A stretch of DNA of 64,000 bases from Pseudomonas protegens CHA0 (lineage in GTDB: Bacteria > Pseudomonadota > Gammaproteobacteria > Pseudomonadales > Pseudomonadaceae): positions 2,419,001 through 2,483,000 of the forward strand of contig NC_021237.1 in assembly GCF_000397205.1 (NCBI RefSeq). Direction: 5' to 3'. The translations under genes were made by a program, and so were the position numbers. The notes beneath the pieces were generated by a model. The model made no database searches. It saw only the letters and a list, made by a program, of their open reading frames with translations, and was not told the DNA's origin. How positions within the stretch are numbered: position 1 is the first letter of the stretch; every line of letters begins with the position of its first letter. Below are positions 57,115 through 64,000 of this stretch, piece by piece.

Positions 57115-57483
57115 TCACACTGTGCAGATATTCGGCACGGCGACCTTGGTGAACAGATGGGGCATGGCCAGGGCACTGGAGGGGTAGCGGCCCAGGGCGT
57201 TGGCGAAATCCGGGTGACTGAAGGCTTCGCGAAAGCGCTCCACCGACTCCCATACCGCGTAGTTCAGGAACATGCAGCTGCCACCGATGGCCTGGTGGAG
57301 CTGCGTGGAAATGTAACCGGCACGCTGTTTCATCCAGTTGGCATCCAGCTCCCAGGCACGCAGAAGCTCGGGTATATCGTCCTCGTCGACGCTAAACAGG
57401 TTGACCAGCACCACCGGTGACTCGCTGCACTGGAGTTGCTGATGGATGGGGACTACAGGATCGAGCGGGCGAATGGACAACAT
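57115..57483 (-). CDS. Antibiotic biosynthesis monooxygenase (ABM)-fold protein
   Basis: 122-residue protein with the ABM ferredoxin-like fold pattern: VVLVNLFSVDEDDIPELLRA, YISTQLHQAIGG, NYAVWESVERFREAFSHPDF. Members are small cofactor-free oxygenases or haem-degrading relatives, but many have no known role. It is divergent from a MarR-type regulator, with a palindrome between them, so it is probably repressed by that protein. Confidence 0.85.
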   Translation of the reverse strand: MLSIRPLDPVVPIHQQLQCSESPVVLVNLFSVDEDDIPELLRAWELDANWMKQRAGYISTQLHQAIGGSCMFLNYAVWESVERFREAFSHPDFANALGRYPSSALAMPHLFTKVAVPNICTV

Positions 57484-57542
57484 GGCGATCTCCAGTATGT
57501 AAACATGATGACAATGTGGTGCTATGGATAAAAACTAGCTTG

Positions 57543-57562
57543 ATTGACATCATGGTGTCAAT
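57543..57562. promoter_or_regulatory. MarR-type operator palindrome
   Basis: ATTGACA-TCATGG-TGTCAAT, perfect 7-bp arms around a 6-base centre, lies 17 bp before the MarR start and 60 bp from the divergent ABM start. Size and symmetry fit a MarR dimer site controlling both genes. Confidence 0.7.
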
Positions 57563-57579
57563 GTGAAAAAGTTCGCGAC

Positions 57580-58044
57580 ATGAAAAAACCAAACCACACC
57601 CCCGCTGGACGCGCCATGACCGATCTGGTCCTCGAGCTCTTTCGAGCCAGTGCGCGCATGCTCACCGCAGGCGACCGCCTGGTGGCCGAGATCGGCCTGA
57701 CCAGCGCCCGCTGGCAGCTGCTTGGCACGATCGTGGCTGCCGATCGGGCGCAGCCGGTGTCATGGATTGCCCGCGACATGGGCGCCAATCGGCAGAACGT
57801 TCAGCGCATCGTCAATGACCTGGTGCAGGATGGCCTGCTGGAATTTCAGCCGAACCCGCATCACCGTCGGGCGCAACTGGTGCTGCTGACGGAGGCGGGA
57901 AAGGCGGCATTCGATCAGGCGTTGAAGCTGCAAGCACCCTGGATCAACGAGCTTGCCCAGGGGCTGGAAGTCGATGAGATCCAGACGACCCACCGTGTAC
58001 TGAACCAGCTGCGCAACCGGCTTGAGCAAGACCAGGGCGAGTGA
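57580..58044 (+). CDS. MarR-family transcriptional regulator
   Basis: 154-residue regulator with the winged helix of MarR proteins (LTSARWQLLGTIVAADRAQP, WIARDMGANRQNVQRIVNDL, and the wing NPHHRRAQLVLLTEAG). Start 57580 begins the conserved part; an upstream ATG at 57544 lies inside the operator palindrome and is rejected. The divergent neighbours are a monooxygenase-fold protein and a small membrane protein. No ligand can be inferred. Confidence 0.9.
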   Translation: MKKPNHTPAGRAMTDLVLELFRASARMLTAGDRLVAEIGLTSARWQLLGTIVAADRAQPVSWIARDMGANRQNVQRIVNDLVQDGLLEFQPNPHHRRAQLVLLTEAGKAAFDQALKLQAPWINELAQGLEVDEIQTTHRVLNQLRNRLEQDQGE

Positions 58045-58119
58045 GCCGGGCCGGCCTGAACACGACCCTCCAACCTGACGGCGTTCTGCATTGGCCCTGT
58101 TCCCCGGTTGACCCTGTAC

Positions 58120-58305
58120 TTAGCGCCCGAGCTTTTCCTGTGCCGCCTCCGCCAGAAAGGACGAGCGGCTCTTGATGCTGTGCTCGCGGACAAAACGGTC
58201 GATCTGCTGAATCACATAACCGGGCAAGGTCACGTTGACCTTCTCGGTCTTGCCCAGGTAAGGCGTGATGTCGATCTCCAGCATGCCCCAGCCCATCCTC
58301 GCCAA
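58120..58305 (-). pseudogene. Truncated HicB-type antitoxin (DNA-binding half only)
   Basis: The leftward frame encodes 61 residues, MGWGMLEIDITPYLGKTEKV, then NVTLPGYVIQQIDRFVREHS and SRSSFLAEAAQEKL. This is the C-terminal ribbon-helix-helix part of HicB antitoxins, normally about 130-140 residues. The N-terminal partial RNase-H-like domain and any hicA toxin are absent. No ribosome site is clear. It could be a relic of a toxin-antitoxin pair or a tiny DNA-binding protein still expressed. Confidence 0.65.
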
Positions 58306-58353
58306 ATCGGGGGTAGCGAGGTGCGAAGGCTATGAATAGGCCAGTGGTCCCGC

Positions 58354-59052
58354 TCAGATTGAACGCTGGTTGACCCGGGCCATCAATTGCTCGGCGCTTT
58401 CCTTGCGCTCGGAATAACGGTCCACCAGAAACGCCTGCCGGTCGCGCAGCAGCACGGTGAACTTCACCAGCTCTTCCATCACATCCACCAGCCGGTCGTA
58501 GAACGGCGAAGGCTTCATCCGCCCGGCGTCGTCGAACTCCATGTAGGCCTTGGGCACCGAGGATTGGTTGGGGATGGTGAACATGCGCATCCAGCGCCCG
58601 AGCACGCGCAACTGATTGACCACGTTGAACGACTGGGAGCCGCCGCAGACCTGCATCACTGCCAGGGTTTTGCCCTGGGTCGGACGCACCGCGCCGAGCT
58701 CCAGCGGAACCCAGTCGATCTGCGCCTTGAACACCGCCGACATCGCCCCGTGGCGTTCTGGCGAACACCAGACCTGGCCTTCTGACCACAGCACCAGCTC
58801 CCGCAGTTCCTGGACCTTGGGATGGTCCGCCGGGGCATCGTCGGGCAAGGGCAAGCCGGAGGGGTTGAAGATCCGCGTCTGGGCACCGAAATGCTCCAGC
58901 AGGCGCGCGGCTTCTTCGACCAGCAGCCGGCTGAAGGAGCGTTCGCGGGTGGAACCGTAGAGCAACAGGATGCGCGGCTTGTGCTCGTCTGGCGTCGAAG
59001 TGGGCGCGCCATCGAACAGGCGCAAATCCAGGTTGGGTAGGTGCTCGGACAT
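58354..59052 (-). CDS. arsH: ArsH, NADPH-dependent FMN oxidoreductase (organoarsenical resistance)
   Basis: 232-residue flavodoxin-like protein. The flavin site is [20 protein letters not shown], with [20 protein letters not shown] and [20 protein letters not shown] typical of ArsH. Known ArsH proteins oxidise trivalent organoarsenicals to pentavalent forms and reduce quinones or azo dyes. It is the last gene of arsRBCH, 9 bp after arsC. Confidence 0.95.
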   Translation of the reverse strand: MSEHLPNLDLRLFDGAPTSTPDEHKPRILLLYGSTRERSFSRLLVEEAARLLEHFGAQTRIFNPSGLPLPDDAPADHPKVQELRELVLWSEGQVWCSPERHGAMSAVFKAQIDWVPLELGAVRPTQGKTLAVMQVCGGSQSFNVVNQLRVLGRWMRMFTIPNQSSVPKAYMEFDDAGRMKPSPFYDRLVDVMEELVKFTVLLRDRQAFLVDRYSERKESAEQLMARVNQRSI

Positions 59053-59061
59053 GGGGCCTCC

Positions 59062-59532
59062 TTAAAGCGTGCCGATGCGATCAAGCTCGGTCTTGAGCTG
59101 ATCGCGGCTGAGGTGGTCGAAGGGCAGTGCGAAGAAGGCTGCGCAGCGCTGTTCGATCTGCGCCTGGGTGGCGCGGAACGCGGCGTCGATCGCTGCCTCT
59201 TCACCGCGCACATCGGACGGGTCCGCCAGCCCCCAATGGGCCTTCAGCGCCGGGCCGAAATACACCGGGCAGCTTTCACCGGCCGCTTTGTCGCAGACGG
59301 TGATGACAATATCCGGCGGGTTGTCGGCGAAGGCGTCATTGCCCTTGCTGTACAGGCCGTCGGTGGCGATGCCGGCCTGCTGCAAGGTCGACAGGCTGCG
59401 GGGCAGCACCTGGCCCTTGGGGAAGCTGCCGGCGCTGAGCGCCGCGAACCCCTTGGGCGCCAGATGGTTGAACAGGGCTTCGCAAAGAATGCTGCGGCAA
59501 CTGTTGGCCGTGCACATGAACAGGACTCGCAT
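59062..59532 (-). CDS. arsC: Arsenate reductase, low-molecular-weight phosphatase type
   Basis: 156-residue enzyme reducing arsenate to arsenite. The N-terminal catalytic loop is CTANSCRS (CX5R, Cys7 to Arg13). A third conserved cysteine is in VITVCDKAAGESCPV, which holds both redox cysteines of the thioredoxin-linked type. It comes after arsB in the ars operon with a 28-bp gap. Confidence 0.95.
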   Translation of the reverse strand: MRVLFMCTANSCRSILCEALFNHLAPKGFAALSAGSFPKGQVLPRSLSTLQQAGIATDGLYSKGNDAFADNPPDIVITVCDKAAGESCPVYFGPALKAHWGLADPSDVRGEEAAIDAAFRATQAQIEQRCAAFFALPFDHLSRDQLKTELDRIGTL

Positions 59533-59560
59533 GGGGGGCTCCTGCCGCTTTGGGCGGCTG

Positions 59561-60844
<1,284 letters not shown>

Positions 60845-60864
60845 GCAGGTTCACTCGATAGGGG

Positions 60865-61212
60865 TCAGCAACAGGCGGCTTCGCGAACGGGGCGGCCATC
60901 CATGTTCTGCAGGCGCGCGGCGTTGTCCTTGAGCCAAGCGGCGTTGGCCTTGGCCGTCACCTGCAGAATCTCCCGGACCCAGCCCGGCAACTGGGGGTTG
61001 AGGCGGTAATACACCCATTGGCCCTGGCGGCGATCGAGCAGCAAGCCACTGCTGCGCAGTTGCGCCAGGTGGCGGCTGATTTTTGGCTGGCTGTCGTCGA
61101 GTGCACACATCAGCTCGCAGACACACAGCTCACCCTGATCGGCGATCAGCAGGGTGGCGCGTACACGGGTTTCGTCGGCCAGGCTTTTGAAGACTTCGGG
61201 AGGCGTGATCAT
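60865..61212 (-). CDS. arsR: Arsenic-responsive repressor ArsR
   Basis: 115-residue SmtB/ArsR winged-helix repressor. The metalloid-binding cysteines are in GELCVCELMCALD, with the recognition helix SQPKISRHLAQLRSSGLLLD. The C-terminus adds two more cysteines (AACC). It is first in the operon and should bind the inverted repeat at 61225 until arsenite or antimonite releases it. Confidence 0.95.
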   Translation of the reverse strand: MITPPEVFKSLADETRVRATLLIADQGELCVCELMCALDDSQPKISRHLAQLRSSGLLLDRRQGQWVYYRLNPQLPGWVREILQVTAKANAAWLKDNAARLQNMDGRPVREAACC

Positions 61213-61224
61213 GCTCGCTCCTTG

Positions 61225-61258
61225 TATATGGAAAATCGAATATACGAATATCCATATG
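61225..61258. promoter_or_regulatory. ArsR operator/promoter region
   Basis: An inverted repeat TATATGGA ... TCCATATG (7-bp matched arms ATATGGA/TCCATAT) encloses two direct CGAATA hexamers. It lies 13-46 bp before the arsR start in a locally AT-rich segment, as expected for ArsR boxes. Confidence 0.75.
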
Positions 61259-61441
61259 TATTGTGCAAGCCAAAATTTTTCGAGGCGCCGGCCTGCGGCG
61301 AGGAGCGGCCAGAGGAGCGTGGCTTTTCATGGACGTTGCACGGCCGCCCATTGCACTATTGCGCCGGCCTTTCAGCCACTCATCACCCTCCCGTCGAAGA
61401 CAGAACCCTCGACGGCCCCTGCCAAGGAAGTCATCAGATCC

Positions 61442-61996
61442 ATGACCGTCAGCGAACTGCTTGCCGCCATTCGTAAACCCTATGTCGAAACCCTGGCGCG
61501 TGTTGCCGCAGAAGGGGCGGCGTATGTCGAACCCGCTTACCGCAACAGCGATGGTTCGCTGGCGGTTGAAGGGGCCATGGCCACGCCTTGCCGGGTGGAT
61601 GTGATTGCGGCCGAGGGCGCTTCGGCTGGCGAGCCGGTGCAGGTCGATTCCGAAACCGAGCTGGGCTTTGAGCCTGTGCGCTTTGCGATCGAGCAGATGG
61701 CGGTGGTGATCTCGCCCTTTGGCTGGGACTGGTTGCCCCTGGAGGTGCGGGGCTTGAGCCTGGAACAGGCCTCTGAGGTTATTCGGGCGTGGTTCTTTGA
61801 GTGGTTCGATGGCGAAGATGAAAACCTGCCAACCGAAGAAGGGCTGCAAGGGGTGCTGCACTTTGTGTCGGACCCGGAGGCCACGGAGGAGGGGTACAGG
61901 CTCAAGATTGACCTCGGCTCGGCGCCCGAACAAGCGCTGGAAGCACTGCTGTTTGCATTGGCCGATGCCGGCGCCAGCGGAGCTTTTCTCGCATAG
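61442..61996 (+). CDS. Hypothetical acidic protein
   Basis: 184-residue, strongly acidic soluble protein with no signal peptide and no known motif. Notable segments are ISPFGWDWLPLEVRGLSLEQ and WFFEWFDGEDENLPTEEG. The fold looks alpha/beta. Size, acidity and tryptophan content resemble small immunity proteins, but no toxin is near. It is divergent from arsR and stands alone. A possible ribosome site AAGGAAG is about 10 bases before the ATG. Confidence 0.7.
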   Translation: MTVSELLAAIRKPYVETLARVAAEGAAYVEPAYRNSDGSLAVEGAMATPCRVDVIAAEGASAGEPVQVDSETELGFEPVRFAIEQMAVVISPFGWDWLPLEVRGLSLEQASEVIRAWFFEWFDGEDENLPTEEGLQGVLHFVSDPEATEEGYRLKIDLGSAPEQALEALLFALADAGASGAFLA

Positions 61997-62037
61997 AGCA
62001 GGAGAGGCCCCCGAGCCGACCTGATATCGCTTCCCCT

Positions 62038-62060
62038 GTAGGAGCTGGCTTGCCAGCGAA
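62038..62060 (+). repeat. Single REP core
   Basis: GTAGGAGCTGGCTTGCCAGCG lies 41 bp after the acidic-protein stop, with no inverted partner. Confidence 0.8.
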
Positions 62061-62229
62061 GCTCGCCAACGATGACGCGGAGCCACCTTCTTACCGCGTG
62101 CACCTGGGGGCGGGTGGCGGCCAACCCGGCATCCTGCCGGGTTGGCCACGGCTCGATGCCTGCCTTCGACCCTCCTGTGCGCAGGGGCAGGAAGATCAAC
62201 AGCCAACACCGCCAACGATAGCCTCGCTC

Positions 62230-62661
62230 TCAGAGCTTCATGCCCACCGCCAGCCGGTTGAAGGCATTCATCAAGGACACGGCCAAGGTCAGGTCGGAAA
62301 TTTCAACGTCGCTAAAGTGCGCTTTCAGCGGTTCGTACAGCTCGTCTGGCGCGCCCTTGTCGTGGACGTAGGTGAGGGTTTCGGTCCAGGCCAGCGCGGC
62401 GCGCTCGCGTTCGCTGAACAGTTCGCTGACGCGCCAGCCGGCCAGGCAATCCAGCTTGTCTTGCGCCACCCCACACTCGCGCAGGGTCTGTGAGTGCTTG
62501 CCCAGGCAGAACGAGCAGCCGTTGATCTGCGACACGCGCAAAAACACCAGTTCCACGAGAGGCAAGCCCAGCGGGCTTGCGACCAGGGCGGTGTTGGTGG
62601 CGAGCAGGCCTTGATAGGCGGCTGGCGACAGGGTGGCAAAGGGCAGTCTGAGTTGGCTCAT
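62230..62661 (-). CDS. AhpD-like carboxymuconolactone decarboxylase-family protein
   Basis: 143-residue alkylhydroperoxidase-fold protein. The redox CxxC and general-base histidine are in CSFCLGKHS. The helical frame LVELVFLRVSQING and the partner helix RERAALAWTETLT are typical of the family. It should reduce hydroperoxides or act as a small thiol oxidoreductase. It is last in a leftward operon after a GNAT gene and an azoreductase-like gene. Confidence 0.9.
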   Translation of the reverse strand: MSQLRLPFATLSPAAYQGLLATNTALVASPLGLPLVELVFLRVSQINGCSFCLGKHSQTLRECGVAQDKLDCLAGWRVSELFSERERAALAWTETLTYVHDKGAPDELYEPLKAHFSDVEISDLTLAVSLMNAFNRLAVGMKL

Positions 62662-62689
62662 GGTGAAACTCCGATAGGGAAAAAAGTGA

Positions 62690-63310
62690 TCAGGCACAAA
62701 CGAGAGGGTTGAACAGGGGCTGCAAGGACAGTGCGCTGCGGGCCTCGTCGAGGGTTGCACGCACGGCCTCGTCACCGAACACCAACCCTTGCAGATAAGT
62801 GAACTGCAGGTCGAACAGGCCGAGGGTGTTCAGCACCTGGCGCAGGTAAGGCGTGAGAAAGTCTGGCTGCCGTGCCCGCGGGCCCTGGTGAAAGCCGCCG
62901 GAACTGACCAGGACATGCACCGGGCGGTCCTTGAGCAGGCCGACCTTGCCCTCCGGACCGGAGCTGAAGGTGCGGTGAATGCGCAGCACGTAGTCGATCC
63001 ACAGCTTGAGCGCCGCCGGCAGGGTGAAGTTGTGCATGGGCGTGGCAATCAGCAGCACATCGCAGCGCTCCAACTCACGAATCAGCCCTTCGGACACGTC
63101 GAACAGTGGCGCGTCGAAAGGCGTGGGGGTGGTCAGGGCGTGGGCGTAGTCCAGGCCCAGCGGTGGCAACGGCTGCGCCCCCAGATCACGCTCGACCAGT
63201 TCGAGCTGCGGATAGCGTTGGCGCAGGGAGCTCACCAGCTCCAGTGCCAGCCGGTGCCCCTGGGAAACCTGGCCATGGGGGCTGGCGTTGATCAACAGAA
63301 CAGTGTTCAT
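62690..63310 (-). CDS. FMN-dependent NADH-azoreductase/quinone reductase (flavodoxin fold)
   Basis: 206-residue flavoprotein. The FMN phosphate loop is LLINASPHGQVSQGHRLALE, the second loop is IATPMHNFTLPAALKLWIDY, and VLVSSGGFHQGP is the third. These match AzoR. Substrates in this family are quinones and azo dyes, reduced by NADH. Its ATG overlaps the stop of the GNAT gene (ATGA), and ahpD-like follows after 28 bp. The set looks like a small redox-stress operon divergent from a MocR regulator. Confidence 0.9.
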   Translation of the reverse strand: MNTVLLINASPHGQVSQGHRLALELVSSLRQRYPQLELVERDLGAQPLPPLGLDYAHALTTPTPFDAPLFDVSEGLIRELERCDVLLIATPMHNFTLPAALKLWIDYVLRIHRTFSSGPEGKVGLLKDRPVHVLVSSGGFHQGPRARQPDFLTPYLRQVLNTLGLFDLQFTYLQGLVFGDEAVRATLDEARSALSLQPLFNPLVCA

Positions 63311-63762
63311 ACCGGCTCCCCACCCTGAAGTCGCTGAGTGAAGTGCATGCCGCGGGCCAGCAACCCCTGGCGGAAATAGAAGCGCTGGGCCAGAGGCATA
63401 TGCAGGCCGGTATCCAGCACCAGGTGCTCGCATTGACGCTGCACGGCCTCATCCCGCACCGCACTCAACAGCCGCGCTCCCAGGCCGCTGCGCTGTAGCT
63501 CCGGGGTCACCACCAGGTCATCGACGTAGATGAAACGCCCGTAGAGCAGGTTTTCCAGCTCGCGGTAGCCTGCCAGGCCGACGATGCGCTCGGCGTCCCA
63601 CGCGGCGAGCAAGCGATAGCCCTGCTCGGTTTGCCGGGCTACTTGGGTGACATAGGCCGCCGGGCTGGTGAGGTGGGGGCGCAAGACACGCATCACGTCG
63701 AAACTGGCCGCCAGGGCCGCTTCGCTTTCGAGGTGTTGAAGGGTGTAGGGCATGTCCGTCAT
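63307..63762 (-). CDS. GNAT-family N-acetyltransferase
   Basis: 151-residue acetyltransferase. The acetyl-CoA loop is VVTPELQRSGLGARLLSAVR (about residues 83-102), followed by the terminal LDTGLHMPLAQRFYFRQG. The substrate is unknown. Two possible starts, 63762 and 63753, cannot be separated by ribosome sites. It is coupled to the downstream azoreductase-like gene by an ATGA overlap. Confidence 0.88.
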   Translation of the reverse strand: MTDMPYTLQHLESEAALAASFDVMRVLRPHLTSPAAYVTQVARQTEQGYRLLAAWDAERIVGLAGYRELENLLYGRFIYVDDLVVTPELQRSGLGARLLSAVRDEAVQRQCEHLVLDTGLHMPLAQRFYFRQGLLARGMHFTQRLQGGEPV

Positions 63763-63840
63763 CCGCTGAAAAGAGATGACCCACTTTAGAAGGTCGATGG
63801 CTTAAGCTACAGGGCCAAAAAATGCATAAATGACTAGGCC

Positions 63841-64000
63841 ATGATCCTTCCTTTCGAATTGGACCGCAGCCAGACGGCGCCGATCTATCGCCAGCTTTAC
63901 CAGCGGTTTCGTGAGTCCATCGCCGATGGTCGTCTGCGTCCGGGGGACCGAGTGCCGGCGGTACGCGCCTTGGCGGCGGAGCTCAACCTGGCGCGAGGCA
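63841..64000 (+). CDS. MocR/PdxR-type GntR regulator, N-terminal part, cut by window end
   Basis: The 53 visible codons start LPFELDRSQTAPIYRQLYQR and contain the GntR winged helix (ESIADGRLRPGDRVPAVRAL). The opening with LDR and PIYRQLYQRF is typical of MocR proteins, which carry an aminotransferase-like pyridoxal phosphate domain; that part lies outside the window. It is divergent from the GNAT/azoreductase/AhpD-like operon and is its probable regulator. Confidence 0.8.
   Translation, partial: MILPFELDRSQTAPIYRQLYQRFRESIADGRLRPGDRVPAVRALAAELNLARG

Overview
The window is high-GC chromosomal DNA of a fluorescent Pseudomonas. The evidence is an orfamide-type cyclic lipopeptide synthetase followed by macA-macB and a LuxR gene, the Pseudomonas-style acoR/acoX-acoA-acoB-acoC-bdhA cluster, and many copies of the pseudomonad REP core GTAGGAGCTGGCTTGCCAGC. 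The closest match I can argue is a P. protegens-like orfamide producer. This is inferred from domain order and substrate codes, not from a database search.

Layout. (1) 1-19.5 kb: the end of one lipopeptide synthetase and a complete four-module synthetase with tandem thioesterases. Its codes read Leu-Leu-Ser-Val/Ile. The MacAB exporter and a convergent LuxR-type regulator follow. (2) 19.5-23.7 kb: an AT-rich island carrying a leftward gtr-type surface-glycan modification operon (polytopic glycosyltransferase candidate, GtrB, GtrA, WecD-like N-acetyltransferase). (3) 23.7-27.5 kb: a VOC protein, then a leftward operon of three small proteins sharing a C-terminal GDL-type domain (DUF1843-like, two with a DUF1842-like N-terminus) and a radical SAM/SPASM protein. 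This looks like an uncharacterised peptide-modifying system and is the most interesting locus here. (4) 27.7-30.8 kb: HAD hydrolase, two small proteins, a strong terminator and three membrane proteins, two of them tandem paralogues. (5) 30.9-40.2 kb: acyl-CoA dehydrogenase, acyl-CoA synthetase, a FixL/FixJ-type two-component pair, TetR, 3-hydroxyacyl-CoA dehydrogenase and AraC, which together suggest fatty or short-chain acid catabolism, ending in a tandem REP array. (6) 40.2-47.9 kb: acetoin/2,3-butanediol catabolism with a readable sigma-54 promoter, paired palindromic activator sites and a coupled 13-codon leader ORF. (7) 48-52.5 kb: a lipoprotein and a LysR gene facing an M20 peptidase and MHS transporter. 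(8) 52.5-54.4 kb: duplicated small immunity-like genes with decayed Imm32-like fragments. (9) 54.9-58.3 kb: chemoreceptor, small membrane protein, monooxygenase-fold protein, MarR and a truncated HicB. (10) 58.3-61.3 kb: arsRBCH. (11) 61.4-64 kb: an orphan acidic protein, an AhpD-like/azoreductase/GNAT operon, and a divergent MocR-type regulator cut by the window end.

Most starts were chosen by visible ribosome binding sites or by alignment with paralogues in the window. No tRNA, rRNA, CRISPR array, transposase or integrase gene was recognised.
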